From assembly GCF_000296215.2 (NCBI RefSeq), contig NZ_CP013949.1, forward strand, positions 3,341,501-3,405,500: DNA of 64,000 bases. Reading direction: 5' to 3'. Made by a program: the position numbers and the translations under genes. The DNA comes from Bradyrhizobium sp. CCGE-LA001 (lineage in GTDB: Bacteria; Pseudomonadota; Alphaproteobacteria; Rhizobiales; Xanthobacteraceae). This document shows positions 32,039 through 41,033 of the stretch, piece by piece (within the stretch, counting starts at the first letter, position 1; each line of letters begins with the position of its first letter). The notes beneath the pieces are model-generated. The model ran no database searches, was not told the origin of the DNA, and was given only the letters and a program-made list of their open reading frames with translations.

Positions 32039-32407
32039 GTGCCGAAACACCAATCCGTCTTCATCGTCGATGACGATCTGTCCGTCCGGACGAGCATGTC
32101 CAGGCTATTGCGTGCGCACGGTTTCGTTGCGACGCTGTTCGAGTCGGCGGGCGCCTTGCTGGACTATGGCGGAATGGAAGGGGCGATCTGCATCGTGCTC
32201 GACATCGATCTCGACGGAAGTTCCGGCATCGACCTGCGCCGGAGCCTGACGGAGAAGGGCGTCACCGCCCCGGTCATCTACATTACGGGCAACGACAGTC
32301 CGGCGAACCGCACCGCGGCGATCACGTCGGGCTGCCTCGCCTATCTGACCAAGCCATTTTCTGCAGAAGCCCTGATCGGGCCCGTGACGCGTGCGGCTGC
32401 TGCATAG
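32039..32407 (+). CDS. single-domain response regulator (receiver only)
   Basis: A 122-residue stand-alone receiver: VFIVDDDLSVRTSMSRLL, phosphoacceptor Asp in CIVLDIDLDGSSG, conserved Thr in YITGND and Lys in YLTKPFSAE. There is no output domain; the protein ends at the last helix. Such proteins often serve as phosphate sinks or phosphorelay links, or bind a partner. It follows the FixJ-like gene by 179 bp on the same strand, and the receiver is of the same FixJ subtype, so it may compete for the same kinase. Translation starts at GTG. Confidence 0.87.
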   Translation: MPKHQSVFIVDDDLSVRTSMSRLLRAHGFVATLFESAGALLDYGGMEGAICIVLDIDLDGSSGIDLRRSLTEKGVTAPVIYITGNDSPANRTAAITSGCLAYLTKPFSAEALIGPVTRAAAA

Positions 32408-32420
32408 GCCCCCGCATCGA

Positions 32421-33002
32421 TCACTCCTCGACATGTTGCTCCAGCGTCTTCGCCGGCGCACCTTTGTAGGCGGCCGCGAACTGCGCCAGCGGCACCGAGG
32501 TCGTCAGCGCCAGGAGGTTCGAATCGACGAGTTCAAGCGTCAGCGCCTTGCCTGATGCCATCTCCTCGATGGTCGTCGGCGCCGCCACGTCGGCTGCTAT
32601 GCAGAGGTTGGTGAGACACCAGGTATAAGGCAGGCGAAAGGGGGAGCCTTGGTCGATCGTCAATTTGGGCGCCTGTTGAAGATACATGCCGACGGGCACG
32701 AACAATTGCAAACGCACTGTTTCGGACCCCTCGCGTTCGATCAGATCAAGCCGCACGGCGATCTGTCCGGTCGGGAATCGACCTGTGATCGAGGTTCGAC
32801 ACAGCGTGGGCGCACCTCCCGGCCTGAAACATAGTTTCTGCCAACCGCCGTAGCTGATGTCCGCTGCTTCACGCTGACCGCGCGTCGCGACTTCGGCCGG
32901 CTTGTCGGCTTGGGCTTCCGCCGGCGCGACGCCGCCAAGCGACGTTGCGGTCCCGACGATAGCAATGAGAAGGCCTGCAAGGCAGTCACGGATGTTGGGC
33001 AT
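32421..33002 (-). CDS. invasion-associated locus B (IalB)-family exported protein
   Basis: A 193-residue protein with signal peptide (CLAGLLIAIVGTATSLGGVAP, cleavage near AEA-QA) and the IalB pattern: YGGWQKLCF, CRTSITGRF, LQLFVPVGMYLQQAPKLTID, and YTWCLTNLC in the later part. Four cysteines are placed as in the family. IalB proteins are periplasmic or envelope-associated; despite the name they are widespread in non-pathogenic rhizobia and poorly understood. It follows the next hydrolase gene on the same strand with a 23-bp gap. Confidence 0.85.
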   Translation of the reverse strand: MPNIRDCLAGLLIAIVGTATSLGGVAPAEAQADKPAEVATRGQREAADISYGGWQKLCFRPGGAPTLCRTSITGRFPTGQIAVRLDLIEREGSETVRLQLFVPVGMYLQQAPKLTIDQGSPFRLPYTWCLTNLCIAADVAAPTTIEEMASGKALTLELVDSNLLALTTSVPLAQFAAAYKGAPAKTLEQHVEE

Positions 33003-33025
33003 AGTCGCGCCTCCGGATCGGCCAC

Positions 33026-33913
33026 CTATTTCTGCGCATCGAGGAACTTCGTCACTAAGGGCGACCAGAGCGGAATTGCGTCTGGCGAACCGATGAAGAA
33101 GTGCCCCTCGCCGCCGAACGGCGGCATCAGATGATATTCGGCCCGGCCGCCGGCAGCGGTGAAGGCAGCATGCATGCGCTTGGACAGGTCGGGCCCAAAG
33201 AACGTGTCGTTCTCGATGTAGATCCACAGCATCGGCACCCGCGAGGTGCGCCCGAAACCCGCGGTGGCTTCAACCAGCTTGTCCGGCGCGCAATTGTTGT
33301 TCGGCTTGCCGCCGACGCGCCCGCCACGGCCTGCGGCAAAAGTAATGATGGCCTTCACCGGCGGCGGGTTCACGCTCGATAAGGCGATCGAGGCCCAGCC
33401 GCCGGCAGACTGGCCGACCACGATCACGTCCTGGGGGATGATGCGTTTCTCGGCGGCGAGATAGTCGATAATCTCGAGATCGACCTTCGCAACGGCGAGC
33501 CCTGCGTCACGAAAGTTGGGATTGGTGCAGTTCCCGATCTTGGAGAAGAACGGTCCGTAGATGCCACGTTCGGGAATGTCGATGGCTGCTGCACCATAGC
33601 CGGTGCCGACCGGAGCCACGACGAGGTAGCCGCGCTGGGCGAACCATTTGGCGGCGTCCCGGAACTCGACGAGCGGAAAGAAGCTGCGATCGGTCGGGTT
33701 GAGCGACACGCCATGATTCATGATCACGAGAGGGAAGGGACCATCGCCGACCGGGCGCACCAGATAGGCGAACATCGGCAGCGGCAGTGGCAACACCCAG
33801 ACTTCCTCCTGGACGCGGACTTGGTCTTCGGCGCGTGCGGGCGCGGCAAGCGTGCCAAGAATGGACAGCATGACTGCGAAGATTTGGCCGATTGCCGGGA
33901 GAGGCGTTCGCAT
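33026..33913 (-). CDS. exported alpha/beta hydrolase (dienelactone hydrolase-like)
   Basis: A 295-residue hydrolase with signal peptide (IFAVMLSILGTLAAPARA) so it acts in the periplasm or outside. LVIMNHGVSLNP gives the oxyanion region, and GQSAGGWAS the nucleophile Ser, with late Asp (IYIENDTFF) and His (GGEGHFF) to complete the triad. It fits the dienelactone-hydrolase/prolyl-oligopeptidase-like family used for esters or peptides. It lies 10 bp after the AspT-like transporter gene and before the IalB gene, so the three may form an operon under the FixK box at 35665. Confidence 0.84.
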   Translation of the reverse strand: MRTPLPAIGQIFAVMLSILGTLAAPARAEDQVRVQEEVWVLPLPLPMFAYLVRPVGDGPFPLVIMNHGVSLNPTDRSFFPLVEFRDAAKWFAQRGYLVVAPVGTGYGAAAIDIPERGIYGPFFSKIGNCTNPNFRDAGLAVAKVDLEIIDYLAAEKRIIPQDVIVVGQSAGGWASIALSSVNPPPVKAIITFAAGRGGRVGGKPNNNCAPDKLVEATAGFGRTSRVPMLWIYIENDTFFGPDLSKRMHAAFTAAGGRAEYHLMPPFGGEGHFFIGSPDAIPLWSPLVTKFLDAQK

Positions 33914-33923
33914 CTCGGCCTCC

Positions 33924-35612
33924 TTACCCTGTGAACGTGGCGGCCACCACAATCGGGCCAAGGACGGTGAGGACGACATTGCCGACCGCGTAGGGCACGG
34001 CGACGCCGAGCACCGGGGTTTGGCTCTCGGCAACGTCACAAGCCCCCGTGACGGCGGCATCGACCGTCATGGCGCCGGCGAGCGCGCCGCAGGTCACTAC
34101 CGGGTTCATGCGCAGAAGGTAATAGGCAACGAGCGTTCCTATCGTCATCGGAATCAGCGTGACGACGATGCCCATGCCGACCAGCAGCAAACCGTGCGCC
34201 TGAATCGCAGACCAGGCGGCAAGCCCGTTGCCGAGTCCGATGGCCGCTATGAAACCGCCGAGCCCGAGATCGCTCAAGGTTTGCTGCGCTGCCGGCGGCA
34301 TCGCGCCGATGCCGGGCCTGCGCGTCCGCAGCCAGCCGCAGACGAGCCCCGCGATCAACGCACCGCCACCGCCACCGAGCGTAAGCGCGACGGCGCCGAC
34401 CTTGAAGCTGGCAAGACCGGCCAGCAGACCCACCGCGATGCCCGCAGCAACGAAGGCGATGTCGGTCCGATCGCTGGTATTAAGGGCATGTCCCACACGC
34501 CCCGTTGCCCGCGCGATGTTGCCGGTGCTGCCGACCAGCGTCATGACGTCGCCGATATAGATCCGCGTGTCGGGACCGAGAGGCACCTCCCGACCCATGC
34601 GCGTGAGCGCGCGCAGGAATACACCGCGCGCATTGTCGCCCAGCCGCTCGACGATCTCGCGAAGCGAGCGGCCGTGCAACTGACGGTTTTCAACGAGCAC
34701 CTCGACTACGTTGCCCGGCAGGCTGCTCAGCAGTTCCCCCGCATCGATCTCGGTCCCGATGATGGGCTTGGCCGCGACGATCGCAGCGGTCGGACCGGCA
34801 ATGACGATGTCGTCGCCTGCCTCGATCACGGTGTCATGCTGCACCTTGATGTCGGCTCCGCGGCGCACGATGCGTTCCACCACCGTACGGCTGCCGATCT
34901 CGGCTTCGATCGCACCGATGGCACGGCCCGCGCCCGCTGAGACGCGATAGGCCCGAGCCTGGAATTTGCGGTATGAGAGGTTTTGCGTCTTCGGCGGCGC
35001 GCCGCCGGCGAGTTCGGCCTCGAGCTTTTTCGCCTCCGCCTTCAGATCGATGCGCATCAGCCTTGGCGCAACGAACGGCACGAACAGCAGCGTCAGGATG
35101 TAGCCGAGCACATAGGTCACCGCGTAGCCCGCGGCGATGTTGGCTTCCTGTTGTTTCAACACCTCGCTTGGGAGCCCGAGCTGCGCCAGCGCGCCCGAGG
35201 CTGTTCCGATTACGGAGGACTGGGTCAGCGCGCCGGCGGCCAGGCCCGCTGCTGTCCCAGTATCGAGTGTGAAGACGCGGGCAAAGATGAGCACGATCAC
35301 GAGCCCGGTCGCTCCGATCACCAGCGCCAGCACGACTTGCGCCAGGGTCCGCACGCTCAAGGAGGCGAAGAACTCCGGTCCCGACCGGTAGCCGATCGTG
35401 AACACGAACAGGCTGAACAGGATCGCGCGCAGGATCGGCGGAAACGTGAAGCTGCCGAGCTGGCCGATCAGAACGGCTACGATCAGGATGCAGGCAGTCG
35501 TTCCGATCGAGAAGCCACGGATCCTGATGCGGCCAAGGACGGTGCCGATCGCGATGGCGAGCAGCAGGAATATTTCCGGTGCGGTGGCGATGATCCACCT
35601 TACGGTTTCCAT
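33924..35612 (-). CDS. AspT-family (AAE) anion exchanger, copy 1
   Basis: A 562-residue membrane protein built as two hydrophobic halves (five to six helices each) around a central cytoplasmic region (~205-370) with two TrkA-C-like regulatory domains. The repeated AspT signatures occur in both halves (GYRSGPEFFASL, GALTQSSVIGTASGAL; LGLGGFIAAIGLGNG, CGALAGAMTVDAAVTGACD). The family includes the aspartate:alanine exchanger AspT, which drives proton-motive-force generation with a decarboxylase. Substrate unknown here. A perfect FixK box lies 53 bp upstream of the start. Confidence 0.87.
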   Translation of the reverse strand: METVRWIIATAPEIFLLLAIAIGTVLGRIRIRGFSIGTTACILIVAVLIGQLGSFTFPPILRAILFSLFVFTIGYRSGPEFFASLSVRTLAQVVLALVIGATGLVIVLIFARVFTLDTGTAAGLAAGALTQSSVIGTASGALAQLGLPSEVLKQQEANIAAGYAVTYVLGYILTLLFVPFVAPRLMRIDLKAEAKKLEAELAGGAPPKTQNLSYRKFQARAYRVSAGAGRAIGAIEAEIGSRTVVERIVRRGADIKVQHDTVIEAGDDIVIAGPTAAIVAAKPIIGTEIDAGELLSSLPGNVVEVLVENRQLHGRSLREIVERLGDNARGVFLRALTRMGREVPLGPDTRIYIGDVMTLVGSTGNIARATGRVGHALNTSDRTDIAFVAAGIAVGLLAGLASFKVGAVALTLGGGGGALIAGLVCGWLRTRRPGIGAMPPAAQQTLSDLGLGGFIAAIGLGNGLAAWSAIQAHGLLLVGMGIVVTLIPMTIGTLVAYYLLRMNPVVTCGALAGAMTVDAAVTGACDVAESQTPVLGVAVPYAVGNVVLTVLGPIVVAATFTG

Positions 35613-35664
35613 GGCATTCCCCCGACGCTTTGACGGGATTTGATTGGCGTCCCGGGGATCTTGC

Positions 35665-35678
35665 TTGATCCAGATCAA
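35665..35678. promoter_or_regulatory. perfect FNR/FixK box (TTGATCCAGATCAA)
   Basis: TTGAT-N4-ATCAA, perfectly matching the consensus, placed 53 bp before the AspT-like copy 1 gene on the minus strand and 67 bp before the DUF1275 gene on the plus strand. One site could serve both divergent operons. Confidence 0.8.
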
Positions 35679-35744
35679 GCCTCGGCAGGGACGGCGGGAT
35701 GCCTATGACGGAATGGAGTATTTGCGGCAGCCCGTATTTCCGAG

Positions 35745-36425
35745 ATGAGTACCCTGGACGTCGCAGCCGGCGCGATCCGCCGCGACGAGACGGTCGAGAT
35801 CGTATTGTTGCTCGCTTTCGCGGGCGGCTTCATCGATGCCTATACCTGGATCATTCACGGCGTGCTGGCGAACGCTCAGACCGCGAATTTGATCTTCCTT
35901 TGGGCCTACGGGATGGCGGGTAACTGGGCGAGGGCGTCGCACTTCGTGCCACCGATCCTCGCCTTCGCGGTCGGCATCGTGATCGCTGCCTGGCTGCGTC
36001 GTGTCGCCGGCGGGCGCGCCGCGGCGATCAGCACTGTCATCGAGATCGTGCTGTTGATCGTGATTGGTGTCCTGCACAACCGGTTGCCGGACCTGGCGGG
36101 AACGCTCGGCATCTCCGTGGTCGCAGCCATGCAATCGTCCATGTTCGCCCGGGTCGAGGGCACCGTTTGCAGCACGGTGATGATCACCGGCAATATGCGT
36201 CAAGCCATCGAGAACATGTTTTCGGTCGTGTATGGCGGGGCTCCGCTCGGGACGTTGCGCAAGTCGGGCATCTTCTTCGCATTGTGTGCCGTGTTTGGCT
36301 TCGGGGCCGCCGCCGGTGCTTTTGCGACCAAGAACATCCCCGATCTCGCGCTCTGCCTGCCGGTCGTCGCGCTGCTGATTGTGCTGCTGCGCTGCGAAGC
36401 GCCCCATCAGGAGCAAGGGCGATGA
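35745..36425 (+). CDS. DUF1275 (YoaK-like) membrane protein
   Basis: A 226-residue membrane protein with about six helices and the DUF1275 pattern (LLLAFAGGFIDAYTWIIHG, ANAQTANLIFLW, MQSSMFARVEGTVCSTVMITG-N). The family is widespread and functionally unknown; a transporter-like role is often guessed. Its stop overlaps the start of the SulP gene (ATGA), so the pair should act together. Downstream of the FixK box at 35665. Confidence 0.87.
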   Translation: MSTLDVAAGAIRRDETVEIVLLLAFAGGFIDAYTWIIHGVLANAQTANLIFLWAYGMAGNWARASHFVPPILAFAVGIVIAAWLRRVAGGRAAAISTVIEIVLLIVIGVLHNRLPDLAGTLGISVVAAMQSSMFARVEGTVCSTVMITGNMRQAIENMFSVVYGGAPLGTLRKSGIFFALCAVFGFGAAAGAFATKNIPDLALCLPVVALLIVLLRCEAPHQEQGR

Positions 36426-38125
36426 GCGCACCGTCCGATGCCGGTTGGTGGCGTTTCTTCCCGCCGGCAGGCTGGCTTGCGGCCTATCGCGGCGAATGGC
36501 TGCCGTCCGACGCGATTGCCGGCGTCACGCTGGCCGCTTATGCCATTCCGGTCTCGCTCGCCTATGCCGCGCTCGCCGGCCTGCCGCCGCAGATCGGCGT
36601 CTATGGCTACATGCTCGGAGGCATCGGCTACGCCTTGCTCGGGTCGTCGCGGCAGCTCGCGATCGGGCCGACGTCAGCGATTTCCCTGATGATTGCAGGG
36701 ACCGTCGGTGCGCTGGCCGGAGGAGATGCGGTACGCTACGCGCAGATCGCGAGCCTCGCGGCCTTTTCCGTGGCGGTGCTTTGCCTGATCGCCTGGCTGT
36801 TCAAGCTCAGCGTTCTCGTCCGGCTCGTTAGCGACAGTATCCTGGTCGGCTTCAAGGCGGGAGCTGGGCTCACCATCATCATGAGCCAATTGCCGAGCCT
36901 TCTTGGGGTGGCCGGTGGCGGCCACAATTTCTTCGATCGGGCTGTCAAGCTATTCGGGCAGCTCGGCGGCGTCGATCCGCTGGTGTTAGGCATCGGTGCG
37001 GTCGCGCTCTTGTTGCTTCTGCTCGGCGAACGGCTGTTGCCGGGAAAACCCGTCGGCATCACTGTCGTTGCGCTTGCGATCGCTCTGGCAACGCTGCTGG
37101 GCCTGCCGGCCCTAGGTGTGCCCGTTACCGGGAAGATACCGGAAGGGCTGCCGGCGCTGGCGGTCCCGACATTTGGCCTGCTGGAGTTCGACGATCTATT
37201 CCCTCTCGCCGCAGGTTGCGTGCTCCTTGCCTATATCGAAGGCGTGTCGGCGGCCCGCAGCTTCGCTGCCAAGCACGGCTATTCCCTCGATGTCCGTCAG
37301 GAATTCCTGGGACTGGGCGCAGCGAACCTCGCCGCTGCTTTCGGCCATGGCTATCCCGTTTCCGGTGGCCTGTCGCAATCGGCCGTCAACGACAACGCCG
37401 GGGCGCGGACGCCGCTGGCGCTGGTGATCTGCTCGGTGACGCTCGGTCTGTGCCTGTTGTTCTTCACGGGGCTGCTGACCAACCTGCCGAAGGCGGTGCT
37501 CGCGGCGATCGTCTTCGCCGCCGTTTACAGGCTGGTCGATGTTCGAGCGCTGCTTCGAATGTGGCGGGTCAGTCGGATCGATTTCTACGCGGCGGCCATC
37601 GCACTGATCTCCGTGCTGCTGCTCGGCATTCTCCAAGGCGTCTTGCTGGCTTCGATCGCGTCGATCTTCCTGCTACTGGCGCGGGCCTCGCGGCCGAATG
37701 TCGCGTTCCTGGGCCGATTGCCCGGCAGCGGTCGGTATTCGGACAGTGCGCGGCACGAGGGCGTCGAGCCGCTGGTCGGCATCATCGCGTTCCGGCCTGA
37801 AGCATCGCTGCTTTACATCAATGCCGAGACCATCCTGGAGACCGTTTTGACGGCGCTGCGCAGGTCGTCGGGCGTCCGGCTGGTGGTCTGCGACCTCTCG
37901 GCTTCGCCCTACATCGATCTGGCGGGTGCGGGCATGCTGCACGATCTCCACGACGAGCTTGCATCACGCGGGGTGACCTTCTGCGTCGTCGGTGCGCATG
38001 CGCAGCTCCGTGACCTCCTGCGTGCCGAGGGGCTGGCGGGCAAGACCGACAGCGACCAGTGGCTGCGGTCGCTCGATAGCCTGCTCAGCGACGACGAGAC
38101 GCACTCAGCGCAACGAACGGCTTGA
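36422..38125 (+). CDS. SulP-family inorganic anion transporter with STAS domain
   Basis: A 567-residue SLC26/SulP protein. About 12 membrane helices, with the SulP motifs AYAIPVSLAYAALAGLPPQIG and GVSAARSFAAKHGYSLD, and a C-terminal STAS domain (~445-545; VCDLSASPYIDLAGAG holds the usual helix). Substrates in the family are sulfate, bicarbonate, chloride or dicarboxylates; the sequence alone does not choose. It is translationally coupled to the DUF1275 gene. Its stop lies 57 bp before the next FixK-type box. Confidence 0.92.
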   Translation: MSAPSDAGWWRFFPPAGWLAAYRGEWLPSDAIAGVTLAAYAIPVSLAYAALAGLPPQIGVYGYMLGGIGYALLGSSRQLAIGPTSAISLMIAGTVGALAGGDAVRYAQIASLAAFSVAVLCLIAWLFKLSVLVRLVSDSILVGFKAGAGLTIIMSQLPSLLGVAGGGHNFFDRAVKLFGQLGGVDPLVLGIGAVALLLLLLGERLLPGKPVGITVVALAIALATLLGLPALGVPVTGKIPEGLPALAVPTFGLLEFDDLFPLAAGCVLLAYIEGVSAARSFAAKHGYSLDVRQEFLGLGAANLAAAFGHGYPVSGGLSQSAVNDNAGARTPLALVICSVTLGLCLLFFTGLLTNLPKAVLAAIVFAAVYRLVDVRALLRMWRVSRIDFYAAAIALISVLLLGILQGVLLASIASIFLLLARASRPNVAFLGRLPGSGRYSDSARHEGVEPLVGIIAFRPEASLLYINAETILETVLTALRRSSGVRLVVCDLSASPYIDLAGAGMLHDLHDELASRGVTFCVVGAHAQLRDLLRAEGLAGKTDSDQWLRSLDSLLSDDETHSAQRTA

Positions 38126-38182
38126 CCCCTCCCTGTTGCGCTGCGGGCGGCCTGGCATCGCGAGCCAGAATGCATGCGACCG

Positions 38183-38196
38183 TTGACTTGGATCAA
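38183..38196. promoter_or_regulatory. FNR/FixK-type box (TTGACTTGGATCAA)
   Basis: TTGAC-N4-ATCAA, one base off the perfect repeat, 65 bp before the start of the decarboxylase gene, the common spacing for class II activation by FNR/FixK proteins. Confidence 0.7.
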
Positions 38197-38261
38197 TGGA
38201 GGGACCGGGGCCGCACTCACGATCCCGCATCACCTTTGCCCTCATGGATCGGGAGAGACAC

Positions 38262-41015
38262 ATGTCCAAAGAGCCCAAGGCCGCGCAAAAGCGCATCGAC
38301 CAGTTCTTTTCCGGGCCGGGAGCGCGGGCAGACGACTGGCGCGATCTGGTCGAGGCCGCCAAGACCTGGGCCAGGGTCGGCAATCGCGCGGCCTTTGACG
38401 CGGCACTCGCCGATCTCTCGATCACTGAGGAATTTCACGGTTATCCCGGTATGCAGCTGATGGCGGCGCTGCGGGAAGCCGCGGCAGCCGGCGACGGCGC
38501 GGCCTCGTTCGCCCTTGCCACGAAGATCGCCCAGGCGCTGGCAACGCGGTCCTTCCGCCAGCACGCCGGTGACTGGAGCGCACAGGACGACGGCAACGGC
38601 GATGCGCCCGAACTGGTGCCGCCGAGCTTTGGTGCCCACGTGGCACGCCGGCCTTATTTCGAGACCCTGATCGTCACCGGCGTGTCGCCGGGCCAATGGC
38701 CGGCGCTGGCGGCCGAATGGCGCAAGCTGCGGCGCCCGGTCGACGCCTTCATCTATGAACCTGTCATCGTCGGCAGCCTGGAGGATGCGTTCTGTGCGAC
38801 GATGCTCAATCCGAACATCGGTGCTGTCATCATCAACGAGGGCTTCGGCTTGCGTTCGCGGCATGATGCACCGGTGTTGCGCTCGATCATGGCGACGGCA
38901 GGCCTCAACGACGAAACTGACGCGTCAGCGCTCCGGCTCGCCCACATCATCAAGCGAGTCAGGCCCGAGCTGGATCTCTACATGATCTCGAACCGCGACG
39001 TGGAGGAGCTCGCCGGTAATCCCGAGGCGGACGTGGTTCGCCGCATCTTCTATTCCGTCGAAGAGCTTCTGGAGCTGCATCTGTCGATCCTCGAAGGCAT
39101 CCAGGATCGCTACGACACGCCGTTCTTCGACAATCTCAAGAAATACGCCCAACGCCCGATCGGCACTTTCCATGCGCTGCCGATCGCCCGCGGCAAGTCG
39201 ATCTTCAAATCCGACTGGATCCGCGACATGGGCGAGTTCTACGGCCCGAACCTGTTCCTGGCCGAGAGCAGCGCCACCACCGGCGGGCTCGACAGCATGT
39301 TGGAGCCGACCGGCAACATCAAGAAGGCGCAGGAGAAGGCGGCGAGGGCGCTCGGCGCCGACCGCGTCTTCTTCGTCACCAACGGCACCTCGACGTCCAA
39401 CAAGATGGCGGTGCAAGCGCTGCTCGCGCCCGGCGACATCGCGATCGTCGACCGCAACTGCCACAAGTCGCATCACTACGGCATGGTGCTGGCCGGAGCG
39501 CAGCCGCTCTATGTCGAAGCCTTTCCGATGACGGAATATTCGATGTACGGCGCGGTACCGCTGAAGACGATCAAGCAGGCGCTGCTGGGCGCCAAGGCGG
39601 ACGGCCGGCTCGACCGCGTCAAAATGGTCGATCTCACCAACTGCACCTTCGACGGTCACATCTACAACACACGCCGGGTGATGGAGGAATGCCTTGCCAT
39701 CAAGCCTGACCTCATCTTCCTCTGGGACGAAGCCTGGTTCGGCTTTGCCCGGTTCTCGCCGTTCCTGCGCCGTCGCACGGGCCTTGGCGCCGCCAACGAG
39801 ATCGAGGCTTGGATGCGCGATCCGAAGTCGGTCGCGGTCTATGAGAAGCAGCAGGCCGAGCTCGGCAAGAGCCCGTCCAACGAGGTGCTGCTCAAGACTC
39901 GGCTGATCCCGGATCCGCGCCAGATCCGGCTCCGGGTCTACCAAACCAATTCGACCCACAAGTCGATGTCAGCGATTCGTCAGGGCTCGATGTTGTCGGT
40001 CAAGGATGTGGAATTCCACACGGTTGAGCAGCAGTTCAAGGAGGCGGTGTTCACCCACGCCTCCACCAGCCCGAACCAGCAGCTCATCGCCAGCCTCGAC
40101 ATCTCGCGGCGGCAGATGGAGCTGGAAGGCTATGGCCTCGTCGCCAATGCGATCGAGATCGCGTTCGCGATCCGCCAGGCAGTCAACAGCAATCCGCTGA
40201 TCTCGAAATATTTCCGTATCCTCGGTGCTGAGGCCATGGTGCCGGCGCAATACCGCCAGAGCGGCTTCACCGACTTCCTCGCTCCCGGCGTCAACTGGGC
40301 GAATACACTCAAGAGCCTGGACGACGACGAGTTCTGCCTCGATCCGACCCGCATGACGCTAGTGTGCGGCATGGCCGGCTATGACGGGACGCAGTTCAAA
40401 GGCATTCTCGCCAACGAATACAACATCCAGGTCAACAAGACCTCCCGCAACTCGGTCCTGGTCCAGTCCAACATCAACAACACCCGCAGCGACGTGGCGC
40501 ATCTCGTCCGCGTGCTCGCCGAAATCGCGGGCGAGATTGATCGCGGCCTTGCCCAGGGCGGCGCTAATGCTCGGAAGACCTTCGAGGCACGGGTGACGAG
40601 CCTGATGAAAGATGTGCCGGATCTGCCGAACTTCTCGCATTTCCACCCGAGCTTCCGTGGCGATGCTGGCACCAAGACCAATGAAGGCGACATCCGCAGC
40701 GGCTTCTACGCGGCCTATGACGTTGCCGGATGCGAGCACATCCGCCTCAACGATCCCGAGATCGATCAGCGGCTAAAGGCCGGCCCCGAGCTCGTCTCGG
40801 CGAACTTCGTGATTCCCTATCCGCCGGGCTTCCCGATCATGGTGCCGGGCCAGGTCATCACGCAGGAGACCATCGACTTCATGCGCAAGCTGGATGTGAA
40901 GGAAATCCATGGCTACGACGCCAAGGAAGGCCTGAAGCTCGTGCGCACGGAAGCTTTGGCGAAACTCGGCCGACCGAAGACCGACGCGAAGCCGAAGCTC
41001 AAGGCCGCATCCTAA
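38262..41015 (+). CDS. Orn/Lys/Arg-family PLP-dependent decarboxylase
   Basis: A 917-residue fold-I decarboxylase. An N-terminal region (~1-270) carries a degenerate receiver-like/wing part. The PLP core has the motifs FFVTNGTSTSNKMAVQAL, DRNCHKSHHYG, the Asp of DEAWFGF (binds the pyridine nitrogen), and the Schiff-base Lys567 in NSTHKSMSAIRQGS. The C-terminal domain follows. Decarboxylation of a basic or acidic amino acid uses a cytoplasmic proton. Length exceeds E. coli LdcI/AdiA (~715-755), mainly at the N-terminus. The ATG at 38262 follows GGGAGA. The exchanger gene starts 18 bp downstream, suggesting a decarboxylase/exchanger couple. Exact substrate not deducible. Confidence 0.9.
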   Translation: MSKEPKAAQKRIDQFFSGPGARADDWRDLVEAAKTWARVGNRAAFDAALADLSITEEFHGYPGMQLMAALREAAAAGDGAASFALATKIAQALATRSFRQHAGDWSAQDDGNGDAPELVPPSFGAHVARRPYFETLIVTGVSPGQWPALAAEWRKLRRPVDAFIYEPVIVGSLEDAFCATMLNPNIGAVIINEGFGLRSRHDAPVLRSIMATAGLNDETDASALRLAHIIKRVRPELDLYMISNRDVEELAGNPEADVVRRIFYSVEELLELHLSILEGIQDRYDTPFFDNLKKYAQRPIGTFHALPIARGKSIFKSDWIRDMGEFYGPNLFLAESSATTGGLDSMLEPTGNIKKAQEKAARALGADRVFFVTNGTSTSNKMAVQALLAPGDIAIVDRNCHKSHHYGMVLAGAQPLYVEAFPMTEYSMYGAVPLKTIKQALLGAKADGRLDRVKMVDLTNCTFDGHIYNTRRVMEECLAIKPDLIFLWDEAWFGFARFSPFLRRRTGLGAANEIEAWMRDPKSVAVYEKQQAELGKSPSNEVLLKTRLIPDPRQIRLRVYQTNSTHKSMSAIRQGSMLSVKDVEFHTVEQQFKEAVFTHASTSPNQQLIASLDISRRQMELEGYGLVANAIEIAFAIRQAVNSNPLISKYFRILGAEAMVPAQYRQSGFTDFLAPGVNWANTLKSLDDDEFCLDPTRMTLVCGMAGYDGTQFKGILANEYNIQVNKTSRNSVLVQSNINNTRSDVAHLVRVLAEIAGEIDRGLAQGGANARKTFEARVTSLMKDVPDLPNFSHFHPSFRGDAGTKTNEGDIRSGFYAAYDVAGCEHIRLNDPEIDQRLKAGPELVSANFVIPYPPGFPIMVPGQVITQETIDFMRKLDVKEIHGYDAKEGLKLVRTEALAKLGRPKTDAKPKLKAAS

Positions 41016-41033
41016 GGCTTGGAGGGGACTAAC

